From positions 1 through 19,139 of the forward strand of contig JAJJLU010000776.1 in assembly GCA_023807065.1 (NCBI GenBank): 19,139 nucleotides of DNA, read 5' to 3'. The translations under genes and the position numbers were made by a program. The notes beneath the pieces are model-generated. The model saw only the letters and a program-made list of their open reading frames with translations, was not told where the DNA came from and did not search any database. This DNA comes from Isotricha intestinalis (lineage: Eukaryota; Ciliophora; Litostomatea; Vestibuliferida; Isotrichidae). Of the stretch, positions 9,344 to 18,924 are shown one piece after another; position 1 is the first letter of the stretch; every line of letters begins with the position of its first letter.

Positions 9344-11584
9344 TTAATTAAAAAACCCAACTATAACAGTAATATCATCGCATATATTTTCTTCCTTAAG
9401 CCATCTTTTTCTACTTTCCTGAACTAAAAACTGAACAGCATCTTTTGAATTATTACTTAAATAAAAATCTTTAACAACATTAGTGATTTCTTCCATAGAA
9501 AAAAATTCCCATAAACCATCACTTCCAACAACAATAAATTTATCCTCATTTTTTAATTCAATTTCCCAAACATCACATTCATCACTAACACCAACAAAAT
9601 GAGCAATTTCATCACCAAAACTTCTACTCATAGCTAAACCAGGATAATTATTATTATTATACCATACTCTCATTGGTCCAATTAAATTCCCATATTTATC
9701 TATATATGGTGATACTCTACCATTATTTTTTTCTATTCTATTTTTTTCTTCTGGTATATTTGGTTTATGATCTTTTGATAAAGGTATATATGTCCAATTA
9801 AAACCATCTATACATTTACATAACATTGCTCTACTATCTCCTAAATTTGATGTTATTATTTTTGATTCTGTTATTAATAATGTTATACATGTTGATCCTG
9901 AAAATTTGGTGTCTATTGATGATAATGTTAATTTATTATTCAGTTGTTTAAATGTTTTTTGAAATATATTTTTTTTCTCAGGATATGGAATATTTTCTAT
10001 ATTTTCATTATTTTGAATATATGATAATAAATTATTGGATAATTTATTCGGGAGACTTTTTGTTATATATAATGATACTTCATAACCAAAATTTCCGTGA
10101 CCATCACATACCATTATTAATGTATTTTTTGGAGATAAGAAATTTTTAATTATAATGTAATTATCTTGATTTATTTTTTTTATATTTTCTGGTTCATATC
10201 CTTTTTCACTTTTAGAATTTATTTCTATTAATTCTTTTTCTTTATCTACATTTGGATTATTTTCATTTATATGATTTTTTATATTATTTGAATATATTAT
10301 TGTTTTGTGATAAAGGTTTTTTGTTTTTGTTGATTGGATTATTCTAATTGGAGAATATATTTTTTCTTCTTGTTCTTCATTTATATTATTTTCATTTTTA
10401 TAATTTATTTCATTTATATTTATCGTATTTGTTATTATTTGAGTTTTATTCATTTGTTTTTTTGATTTTGTTGATTTTGTTTCGTAATCTAATTTTGTTT
10501 TTTTTTCCTTTATTATTTTTTGAATTCTGTTTTCTATTCTATTTGTTTTTGAAAATTGATTTTCTTTAATTATTTTATTATTTTTATTTTGAATTTTTTG
10601 ACTATTCATTATTTTTCCATTTATTTTTGAATTATTTGATGTTGAATTTGATGCATTTCTTATTGATTTTGATAATTCTTTTAATAAAGGAGATATATTT
10701 GTTTTATTATTTAAATGCAATAATTTTTTTCTTATTTCTTCTTTTTTATTTATATTTATTTGAATTGATGAATTTAAATTAGAATTACTTTTATTTTTTG
10801 TGTGATAATAAGGAAAAATTGAATTTTTATTTTCTTTTTCTTTAATACTTGGTATTTTTTTATCTTTTAAATCATAAGTTAATGATAATAATATTTTTTC
10901 ATTTAATCGACTATTATTTCTCTTTTTTGAAGAAAAAGAATGATGTTGTTTGTTATCAATATTTTCATTTAAGATTTTATTTCTAATAGGATTTAAATTA
11001 TATTTTTTTAAAACACTAATTGGTTTTTTTATTAAAATTGAATTCAATTTATTTTTTTCTGAAATTAATTTACTATTATTCAAAATTAATGATTGCTCTA
11101 ATTTATTTTTATCAACACTAGTATTACTTATATTTAATAAATTATTTGAAGTATTATTTAAACTATTTTCATTTTTTATTGAATTATTAAGATGATTAAA
11201 CAATAATCTTTGCTTTTTATTTTTATTTCTTCCTGTAAATTGATGTTTAACTTTAACATGAATTAAATTTTTATTTTTATAATTTCTATTACTATTACTA
11301 TTACCATTTAAAAATTCTAAAATTCCATTTGAACTAGAATTTTTATTATCAGGAAAATCAGATAATTCAATTTCATCATTATTATTAATAGCTTTTTCTT
11401 TTATATTTTTATTATTTATTTGAGAAGGCATATTCATTTTTTTTGATAAATTCTTAATTAAATTTTCTTTTTTTAAAGTAACTAGAAAATCAGGCTTAGA
11501 AACTTCATAAAATTGTTGTGATTTTATTCCAATTGGATTGATAATATTATTTTTACTTTTATTATTATTAATGGACATTGACAT
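9344..11584 (-). CDS. PP2C/PPM-family Ser/Thr phosphatase with long disordered N-terminus
   Basis: This 746-residue protein has an Asn/Lys/Ser-rich, apparently disordered N-terminal region (1 to about 455), then a PP2C domain to the C-terminus. The catalytic part shows NQDNYI (Asp474), DGHG (494-497), GSTC (563-566), GDSRAML (from 582), LAMSRSFGD (650-658), GSDGLWEFF (Asp689) and CDDITVIV (Asp736/737). These Asp residues form the usual two-metal (Mn/Mg) centre, so the phosphatase should be active. The segment GPMRVW...PGLAMSRSFGD is of the type seen in ciliate, algal and plant members. No membrane or signal segment is visible. The long N-terminus may carry docking or regulatory sites. The gene is divergent from the RasGEF (90 bases between starts) and convergent with the CDK. 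It starts at MSMSINNN; a second in-frame Met two codons on is possible. It ends in TAA. Confidence 0.92.
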   Translation of the reverse strand: MSMSINNNKSKNNIINPIGIKSQQFYEVSKPDFLVTLKKENLIKNLSKKMNMPSQINNKNIKEKAINNNDEIELSDFPDNKNSSSNGILEFLNGNSNSNRNYKNKNLIHVKVKHQFTGRNKNKKQRLLFNHLNNSIKNENSLNNTSNNLLNISNTSVDKNKLEQSLILNNSKLISEKNKLNSILIKKPISVLKKYNLNPIRNKILNENIDNKQHHSFSSKKRNNSRLNEKILLSLTYDLKDKKIPSIKEKENKNSIFPYYHTKNKSNSNLNSSIQININKKEEIRKKLLHLNNKTNISPLLKELSKSIRNASNSTSNNSKINGKIMNSQKIQNKNNKIIKENQFSKTNRIENRIQKIIKEKKTKLDYETKSTKSKKQMNKTQIITNTININEINYKNENNINEEQEEKIYSPIRIIQSTKTKNLYHKTIIYSNNIKNHINENNPNVDKEKELIEINSKSEKGYEPENIKKINQDNYIIIKNFLSPKNTLIMVCDGHGNFGYEVSLYITKSLPNKLSNNLLSYIQNNENIENIPYPEKKNIFQKTFKQLNNKLTLSSIDTKFSGSTCITLLITESKIITSNLGDSRAMLCKCIDGFNWTYIPLSKDHKPNIPEEKNRIEKNNGRVSPYIDKYGNLIGPMRVWYNNNNYPGLAMSRSFGDEIAHFVGVSDECDVWEIELKNEDKFIVVGSDGLWEFFSMEEITNVVKDFYLSNNSKDAVQFLVQESRKRWLKEENICDDITVIVGFFN

Positions 11585-11674
11585 TAAAAATCAATTATTT
11601 TGATGAAAAAACAAGTTTTTAAAAATTTGAAATAAAAAATAATTAAATTTTACTAAAAAATTAATCTAATAATT
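11585..11674. promoter_or_regulatory. Short divergent intergenic region (PP2C / RasGEF)
   Basis: Only 90 bases of almost pure A/T separate the two divergent start codons. It must hold both 5' UTRs and probably both promoters. No specific box can be named. Placement alone supports this entry. Confidence 0.45.
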
Positions 11675-13258
11675 ATGGATGCATCACAATTAGTTTTAAC
11701 TTTAATTAAAGATCCAAAAATAAAACCAAATTTAAACCCATTAATATATTATGCTTTAAAATTAATATATAATCCTGAATTTTCAAAAAGAACAAAATAC
11801 TTTGGAAGAGCAATTAAAAAATTATTTGAAGAATTAGGAAATAATTTAAATATTCAATTAATAACTTTTGAGCAGAAATTAAATATGGAAAATACAATAA
11901 TATTTGATATGACTATTAATAATGAAGAAATAATTAATCCAAATTTAGAAAATAAAAATAAGGATGATTTAAATATTTCAGTTAATAAAGATTCTTATGT
12001 TTCTATAAATAAATTAATGAAAAGTAATTGGAAATGGTGTTTTGACCATTTATCATATTATGATGATGAATATATATTAGATAAAGATGAAGATTATATT
12101 TCATTAAAATTAATAAAAGATTATATTTTTGGTAATGAAGCTCCGGAAAATTCGACTTTACTTCTTTGTTATAATATTTTTATTTCTTCAATAGAATTAT
12201 TGTTTTGTTTTAAATTAATAATGTCATTTCCAAAATATTGTTTTCAAAAAAAAGAAGAAAAATATATGAATTCATATTTTCATTTTATAAAAGAAAGAGT
12301 TGAATTATTTTTTGATGAATGGTGTAGTCAATATCCAGAAAAATATAAAAATAATATATTAATAAGAGAAATAATAGGACCAAAAGAAATAAAAAAAAAA
12401 GAATATAAAAATGAAGGAACATTATCTCAATTTACAATGAATGAACCAATTTTAAACAACAAATATATTTCTTTTACAAAATTAATTAAAGAAGGACCTT
12501 TTTGTTATGAAATTGAAGAAATTGCAAGACAAATTTGTATTATTGATCATTCAATGCTTTCCTCATTAAATTATAATGATTTTACACAATATATAATCAA
12601 GAAAGAATCTCCTAAATCTTTTGAACAATTTTTAGTTAGAGAAAAGCAATTTCAATGTTATATATTATTCTTTATTATTATGCATAATAATTTAGAAAAT
12701 AAAATAATTATGGTTCAAAATTTTATTTCTTTGGCACATTCTTTAAAAATTTTTAATAATCAACAAACTTGTAATACAATAATATCTGCTTTTAATTTAG
12801 TTAATTTAACTAAAAAGAATTTATTGTGGAAATTAATAGAAAAAAAATATAGGGATATTTATTCAAATTTAGAAAAAGAATTAAATGATATTGAATTAAT
12901 AGATAATCCAATGTTAAAAGAAAGAAAAGATGAAGGTTGTGTCCCTCATATAAGATATATTAAAAATTTAATGAATGATATATTAATTCAAATGAAAGAT
13001 TCAGGAGAAGAAAATAATATATGTAATGAATATAAAAATTTTATTATATCTATGAATAATAATGCTAAACAAAAATATAGTTTTTTTAAATTAAATCCAT
13101 TATATGATTTTTTCCAATTTGGTTTTCTTGAAATTTTCAAAGCTAAAAAATGGAATTTAAAACCAAAATTAGATTTTGCACCTTTTTTAGAAACTCTAGA
13201 TAAATTAGATCAATTACTTAATTATTTAATTAAGTCTTTTCAAAGTGTAGATGTGTAA
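11675..13258 (+). CDS. Ras guanine-nucleotide exchange factor (REM + CDC25 domains)
   Basis: A complete 527-residue protein. Residues about 140-232 fit the RasGEF N-terminal (REM) module: a TLLLCYNIFISSIELL helix, then ERVELFFDEWCSQYPEKY. Residues about 276-515 fit the catalytic CDC25-homology domain: EEIARQICIIDHSML, then FISLAHSLKIFNNQQTCNTI, SAFNLVNLT, a Trp-Lys-Leu helix, CVPHIRYIKNLMNDI and a C-terminal hydrophobic helix. Such proteins open Ras/Rap-type GTPases for GDP release. The first 140 residues have no known domain. No membrane segment, PH or cyclic-nucleotide domain is visible, so recruitment is unclear. A partner Ras GTPase is not in this window. Sequence divergence is high, but the order and spacing of motifs are right. 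Its start lies 90 bases from the PP2C start. It ends in TAA; SEM1 follows 104 bases later on the same strand. Confidence 0.87.
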   Translation: MDASQLVLTLIKDPKIKPNLNPLIYYALKLIYNPEFSKRTKYFGRAIKKLFEELGNNLNIQLITFEQKLNMENTIIFDMTINNEEIINPNLENKNKDDLNISVNKDSYVSINKLMKSNWKWCFDHLSYYDDEYILDKDEDYISLKLIKDYIFGNEAPENSTLLLCYNIFISSIELLFCFKLIMSFPKYCFQKKEEKYMNSYFHFIKERVELFFDEWCSQYPEKYKNNILIREIIGPKEIKKKEYKNEGTLSQFTMNEPILNNKYISFTKLIKEGPFCYEIEEIARQICIIDHSMLSSLNYNDFTQYIIKKESPKSFEQFLVREKQFQCYILFFIIMHNNLENKIIMVQNFISLAHSLKIFNNQQTCNTIISAFNLVNLTKKNLLWKLIEKKYRDIYSNLEKELNDIELIDNPMLKERKDEGCVPHIRYIKNLMNDILIQMKDSGEENNICNEYKNFIISMNNNAKQKYSFFKLNPLYDFFQFGFLEIFKAKKWNLKPKLDFAPFLETLDKLDQLLNYLIKSFQSVDV

Positions 13259-13362
13259 ATAAAATTCAAATTAAAATAATTAATTTTTTCAATAATATAT
13301 GATAAAATAGAAAATAATAAATTCTCTAAATTTATAAATTTAAATATATAAATAAAGTTAAT

Positions 13363-13608
13363 ATGGATAAGACTAAAAATGAAAAAGACAAAACTAAAAA
13401 AGAAGAAAAACCAAAAGAAGAAGGAAAACAAATTAAATTAGGAGTTTTTGAAGAAGATGATTATTTTGAAGAATTTGAACAAAATTATGATTTTCAAAGA
13501 AAAGATACAATTGAATTAAAACAATGGCAAGCTGATTGGGAAGATGAAGAAATAAATGATAATTTTGAAGAAATATTAAAAGCTGAAATTGCAAACAATA
13601 AAAAATAA
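13363..13608 (+). CDS. SEM1: Sem1/DSS1, 26S proteasome lid and TREX-2 subunit
   Basis: An 81-residue, very acidic protein after a Lys/Glu-rich start. It has the two acidic/aromatic patches that define the family: GVFEEDDYFEEFEQNYD (27-43) and the LKQWQADWEDEE patch with Trp55 and Trp59 followed by NDNFEEIL. Family members are intrinsically disordered and about 70-90 residues long. They bridge subunits of the 19S proteasome lid, and other members bind BRCA2 and the TREX-2 mRNA-export complex. Size and motif spacing match well. The basic first 25 residues are longer and more repetitive than in animals. The gene is convergent with the RING gene (128 bases between stops). It ends in TAA. Confidence 0.92.
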   Translation: MDKTKNEKDKTKKEEKPKEEGKQIKLGVFEEDDYFEEFEQNYDFQRKDTIELKQWQADWEDEEINDNFEEILKAEIANNKK

Positions 13609-13736
13609 AATTAAATTTTCATAATATACAAAACAAATTATATTATATAATTGAATTAAAATTTCATTAAAAAAACAAATTTTCCATTTTATTTATAAAT
13701 AATCAAATAAGAAAAAAGTTTAATTAAATAATATTT

Positions 13737-14597
13737 TTATGAAGTTCCAAAAACATGAATATTACAGTAAAGACTATCATTTTCATATTCATAATGAAAA
13801 CATTTATCATTTATATTAGAAGAAATATATTTCATTCCCCAAACATATTTTGCACTTTCTTTTTCAATAATATTAACATGTATATAAAATCTGAATTGAG
13901 AATATTTTTCTAATTGTTTATATATATTAGTTAATATTGATAGAACCCAATCTTTTAATTTATTATTATCAAATTGTTTTTCTTTTAAAATTTCTATACA
14001 GCAATTTTGACATATTAATTTTACTTTTTTTTCTATTGTTTTGAAATTTTCATTATTTTGATAATTAAAACATCCAAAAACTTCTAAATAAGAATTTAAA
14101 TATTGTGTTTCAAAAATAGTTCTAATTGAACCATCAGTTTGAAATCCCAAGTCTTTATTGTTAATCCAAAGACTCATTAAAGGTTTTTTTATTATATATA
14201 AAAGAATAAAAAAATTAAAGTCTTGAAAATAATGTTCCAAAAAGAGTTTTAAATCATTTATAACATAATCTCTCCATTTTGGTATTTTTTCTTTTATATA
14301 ATCTCTTTCATCTAAATACATTTCTAAACATTCTTTAGTTTTTATTTTTAATTCAGGAATTAAATATTTAAAAGATATAGGTTTAAATGGATTATCATCA
14401 TTAATTGGTTTTTTTTCTTCTATATATTTTGAAAAAGTAAATGGCTCTACTCTACATAAAGGACATTTCTTAATGTTTTTAATACAATTATAACAAAATT
14501 TATTTTTGCAATTATTACATTTTTGTGGGTCGTTCATTAATGTTAAACATATTGGACATGATTTATCAAAAGGAATTGAATCTGATAAAATAGACAT
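13737..14597 (-). CDS. RING-finger protein with two tandem Tctex1-type dynein light-chain-like domains
   Basis: 286 residues. The N-terminal RING has eight Cys ligands (14, 17, 27, 30, 35, 38, 45, 48); Asn32 stands where a C3HC4 RING would have His. CPICL, FCYNCI and CPLCR match TRAF-like RINGs, so E3 ubiquitin-ligase activity is likely. The rest reads as two copies of the Tctex1/DYNLT fold. Copy 1 (about 84-178) has the WRDYVINDLKLFLEHYF helix, strands ILLYII and a Trp-containing loop, and ends YLEVFGCF. Copy 2 (about 190-286) has the LKDWVLSILTNIYKQLE helix, FYIHVNIIEK and VWGMKYISS, and ends NDSLYCNIHVFGTS, very like the closing strand of dynein light chains. Tctex1 domains bind dynein intermediate chains and cargo peptides as dimers; two in one chain could form an internal dimer. 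The domain call comes from pattern comparison from memory, stronger for copy 2 than copy 1. It ends in TAA. Confidence 0.75.
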   Translation of the reverse strand: MSILSDSIPFDKSCPICLTLMNDPQKCNNCKNKFCYNCIKNIKKCPLCRVEPFTFSKYIEEKKPINDDNPFKPISFKYLIPELKIKTKECLEMYLDERDYIKEKIPKWRDYVINDLKLFLEHYFQDFNFFILLYIIKKPLMSLWINNKDLGFQTDGSIRTIFETQYLNSYLEVFGCFNYQNNENFKTIEKKVKLICQNCCIEILKEKQFDNNKLKDWVLSILTNIYKQLEKYSQFRFYIHVNIIEKESAKYVWGMKYISSNINDKCFHYEYENDSLYCNIHVFGTS

Positions 14598-15612
14598 TTT
14601 TAATTTAAATTATTGTTAATTTATCTATTTTTTGTAAAATTTAGACGTAGATAAAAAATATTTAAATGTAATTATTTTTTCTTCATCATTTAATATATAT
14701 ATAAAAATACAAGAGGAAAAAAATATATTTAAATTTTTCAACATCTCAAAATACAATCATTATCATTATACTTTTCTTAGATTATAATATTTAATACATT
14801 TATCTAATCCCCAAATAAAAGTAAAAGGAGCGATGTTTAAATCATTAGAAATAATTTGTATGAAAAGAATAAGTAAATGAATATATAAAAAAAGAATATG
14901 AATATGAATATTAAACAACAACAATAAGTTAGAAGAAATTGAATTATAGAATAAAACTATAACTTATATATTTAATCGGACAATTTAAATTAAAAAATAT
15001 TAGATGAAGGAAATCAACATGGTATTTATTTAGGTTTAGTGAAAGTAAACATATATTATATAAAATATAATAATACACTAGTTTAAAGAATAAAAAGAAT
15101 TATAGAAAAGTCAGAATTTCCAAATTAAAGAAAATAACAATTATACTGAAATCTTTATGAAAAAGAGTTTGTTGATTTAGGACAAGAAAGAAATTCAGAA
15201 AAAATTTCAAAGTTTAATAGTAGAACAAAAATATATATCACCTGAAATTTTTTTCAAACAAATATTTATTTAACAAACTAATTCTTTAAGAAGTTTTCAA
15301 CAATAGAACGATAAATATTATATCCTTTCAAAACATTCCAGAATAAAATCAAGTAAACTTTCTATAAAAAAGAAACTTTTATTTTTTTCTTTAGTTAAAT
15401 AAGAATATATTCCACCAAATAAAATATTCATATTAGAAAGATCACCCTACATAATCACATCTGATTATTATAATAAGTCAATTTTTTTAAATTTTGTTTT
15501 TAGAAAAAAATTAAAAGAATATTTATAATTTTAATATAACTTAATTTTGACTTTTTTATTGTGTAAATATAAATTTTTAAAATGATATTTTTTCAAACAA
15601 AAATTATTACTA
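14598..15612. other. 1-kb gap between two minus-strand genes, coding-like debris
   Basis: No intact gene is visible. The stretch is less homopolymeric than the other gaps and contains short coding-like pieces on the plus strand (around 14790-14870, 14920-15060 and 15110-15240) and on the minus strand (around 15310-15450). All are interrupted within 20-40 codons, and none resembles a family I can name. It must contain the 3' UTR of the kinase gene and the promoter of the RING gene. It also holds TAATCCCCAAAT at 14805-14816, complementary to the telomere repeat. It is either an old gene relic or non-coding RNA; I cannot decide. Confidence 0.5.
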
Positions 15613-18600
15613 TCAAAATTGATTGAAATTATTATTATCAGGGTCTAATAAATAATAAGTAGCAGTAGCATAATTTATTTTTTTTTCTTTTAAACAATTT
15701 ATTAAATATTTTCTATCATAACCAATATTTCTTTCAATTTCTCTAATTAAATCATCTTTAATAATAATTTTTCCATTAGAATCAGAACTTGAAGACCTAT
15801 ATTTTGGTGAATTAAATTTACTTTTTTTTTCTGCAATAAATTCATCATTCAATTCAACATTAGGAGAAATTCCTCTTGAAAAAGAATTATTATGAATATT
15901 ATCAGTATCATCATCTTCATAATTATCATTTTTATCATTATTAGATTTCTGAGTTTTAATAACTCCATTGTCAAAATCTTTATTATTATTTAATTCATAT
16001 TTTAAATTAGCTTGTTGAGCTTTTCCACCAAATTTACATATATCATTTTCTATACAAACTCCTTTCTGGATTAAATAATCACTTGGTAAAGCATATGAAT
16101 TATAAGGAGCTAAAATTAAACTTTTTGTATTTCCCACTAATTTTTTTTCTTCTTCTAAGGTATTTAAATTTTTAATAGTGAAATTTTCTATAATTTCATC
16201 TTTTGCACAATTTAAATAATCAACATTATATTTACTTAAAAGAACTTTTTCAGCACTAGTAAATAAATTAGCTGAAAATCTATTATTAACATTAACATTA
16301 GCTAACCAAGGATGATTTAAAACTTGATTAACAGTAAATCTTTTTTTAACATCAACTTGCAACATACCATCAATTAAATCATTAACTTCATTTGAAACAT
16401 TATCTAATTTATTATATTTTCCACTAATAATATTTTTTTGTAATTCATGAAGGTTATTTCCTTTAAAAGGTTGAATACCACCTAACATATAATATAATGA
16501 AACTCCAGCAGACCAAACATCACATGAAAATCCTTCATAACCATTATTTTTAAATATTTCTGGAGCTATATATGCTGGAGTTCCACAATGTTCATGCATT
16601 ATATCACCTGGAAATAATTCTCTACTTACTCCAAAATCACATATTTTTATTGTATTTGTTAAATCTATTAATATATTATCCAATTTAATGTCTCTATGTA
16701 CTATATTTTTACTATGTATATATTTTAAACCTTCCATCAATTGCCTAAATATTATTTTTGATGTTTGTTCTGGAAGTTTACTTCTTTTTCGAATAAAGTT
16801 TAATAAGTCACCACATATATATTCCATTACTATTAATATGAGTTTATCAGTTTTGAAAGAATCTAAAATTCTAATTTAATTTAAGTATATTATATATTTA
16901 ATTATTACTTTGATACAAAAGGATGATTTAGTCTACTTAACATTGATATTTCATGTTGGACTTTTTTCCTATCATGTTCTCTTTTTAATTTTTTTTTATT
17001 AAATGATTTTATTGCAACTAAATGACCTGAACATATATGAAGAGCTAAATTTACTTTTCCAAAAGCTCCTTTTCCTAATCTTCTTCCATATTTATAAAAC
17101 TCTAATTTTGATTCTGGATATTTTCCATTAGTATAATGGTCTATTAATTTATTAAATATATTATTTACATTGTTTAATATAATTTGATATTTTTTCCATT
17201 TCTTTTCTATAATATGCAGGTTCTCTTATCGTTGACTGAAGTGATTGAGTTTCATTATTTTGATTTTTTTCTCTTTCTATCAATATGTTATTTATTTCTT
17301 TTCTGGTGATATTATATGAATGATCTTTTTTGTGATTACTTATATTTAAATTAAGTAAATTTGCTTGTTTATCTCTTTTTAATATATCAAAATTTATATT
17401 TTTTATACTTTGAATTGATGATTTTTTAATATTTTGATAACCTAATTCAAGACTTTTTTTAACCAAATGATTTTTCAATGAATTTTTCTTTGGTTTTTGA
17501 ATTTTATTTGAAGGTGATTGACAAGCAGTATATGGTATATTTTTTTTAATAAAATTATTTTTTGATAAATCAAGAGGTTTATTATGTGTTATAATAATAT
17601 TTGAATAATCTTCAATTCTACTACTTGATTTTGAATTTTGCTTTGAATTCACTGTTGTTAATAATTTAGTATTTTTATATTTATTTTGAAATTTCATTTG
17701 TAAATAATCTTTATCACTTTCATCTCTTTTTTTACTTGATATATTACTTAAAGAAGAAGTATTTTTTGTTGAATTATTATTTTTTAAATTTGAATTTATG
17801 TATTCTATATATTTAACATCATTAACATTAATATATTTTTTGGAATTAACAATAAAATTAGCAGGTTTAATTAATTTACTATTATTTATATTATTATTAT
17901 TTAAAATAATTTTATTAATAGGAATTTCAGATAATCCTTTTATATGATATATATTTCCAGAAAGATTATGATTATGATAATTATTTGTATTTTTTGGTTT
18001 TATTAAATTTAAAGACGTATTTCCTAAACTATTATGATAATCATTTTTGTTCTTTAAAGATGTTAATATATAATTGTTTATTTCTATAGATTTAGTTATT
18101 CCACCTGAATTATTTTGATTACTATAATTTTTACTTGTATTGTCACTTTGATCTACTAATTGATTATTATAATAATGAAAATTCTCATTTTTTCTTTTTT
18201 TTTCCGTAGAATTTTTCCTAGAATTATTTTTAGTTTGATAAGCTGTTTTACTTAATTTTTTATATTCTATTTTAGTTGGTTCATAAGGATTATAGATGTT
18301 AACATTTGAATTTTTAGTAGAAATTTTTTGACGGTTATTATATTTATTCATCATTTGTGGATTTGATTTTTTAATTAAATTAGTATTTAAATACCCTTTA
18401 ATTAAATTTGTTTTTTTAGGTTTACTTTTAGACTTAGAAGTATTAGCACTTTTAACATTATGTTGATGATTATAATTACCTTGATTAGATATTACAGCTT
18501 GAATAAAAGAATATTTATTAATTCTATTCATATCTCCACTTATACTTGAATTTTTTTCTTTTAATAAACTATTATTTTCTCTTGGACTTATTGGTTTAGT

Positions 18601-18924
18601 TTTTTTAGAATTTTTACTTAATGTTCTTATATCTTCTTCTTCTAAACTACTATTACTCTTTTTAATATTTTTACTGTTATTATTAGTTCTATTATAATTG
18701 TATATACTTTTAGAATTATTTATCATTTGATTTGTTTTTAATGATGTTTCTAAGCGAATTTTATTATTTGAATGACTATTAAAATAATTTGAATGGGTTA
18801 ATTGAGAATTTTGATGTTTTGAATAGATTTTTTTCAATTTTTTCATAAAGATGTTGTCAAAATTATTATTGTGATTTAATATATCTTTTATCTTTGATGA
18901 TAACATATCATCTTGATTTGACAT
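15613..18924 (-). CDS. CAMK/AMPK-like Ser/Thr kinase with long disordered N-terminus and C-terminal UBA (three exons)
   Basis: Read as three exons on the minus strand (18924-17169, 17140-16909, 16870-15613), this gives 1081 residues with both junctions in frame. Residues 1 to about 585 are Asn/Ser/Lys-rich and probably disordered. The kinase follows: EFYKYGRRLGKGAFG (glycine loop 608-613), Lys630, Glu649, HRDIKLDN (Asp723), DFG (Asp741), CGTPAYIAPE (activation Thr760) and DVWSAGVSLYYMLGG, ending in HPWL. A C-terminal segment (about 1036-1075; IGYDRKYLINCL, ATATYYLL) resembles the UBA/AID module of SNF1/MARK-type kinases. The combination indicates a CAMK-like family kinase activated by T-loop phosphorylation. 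Exon 2 has no ATG before the glycine loop and exon 3 alone lacks the N-lobe, so the pieces need each other. The stop is TGA followed directly by TAG. The start lies 187 bases from the telomere. Confidence 0.85.
16871..16908 (-). other. 38-nt GT-AG intron 2 in kinase gene
   Basis: On the minus strand it runs from GTAATAATTA to TTAAATTAG and contains in-frame stops. Removing it joins HPFVSK to ILDSFKTDKLILIV and restores the kinase hinge exactly. It is A/T-only apart from its ends and one internal C, and has no clear branch-point box. Confidence 0.87.
17141..17168 (-). other. 28-nt GT-AG intron 1 in kinase gene
   Basis: On the minus strand it runs from GTAAATAATA to ATTAATAG. Removing it joins the end of the disordered region (NYIKQ) to YHYTNGKYPE, which leads directly into the kinase glycine loop. 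The unspliced frame meets TAA within the intron. 28 nt is far shorter than typical animal or fungal introns and fits ciliate-type minimal introns. Confidence 0.85.

Noticed and set aside
13834..13843. ATTCCCCAAA as another telomerase-template-like site
   Set aside because: It has one mismatch to the repeat complement and lies inside the conserved Tctex1 coding sequence (VWGM), so it is a coding coincidence. It also shows that near-matches arise by chance.
15613..16827. A stand-alone 404-residue kinase gene starting at MEYICGDLL
   Set aside because: It lacks the glycine loop and catalytic Lys. These are present just upstream and join in frame through two short introns, so it is exon 3 of a larger gene.
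17161..18924. A stand-alone 587-residue Asn-rich protein
   Set aside because: Its stop lies inside a GT-AG intron; the downstream kinase frame has no start codon of its own and fits this as exon 1.
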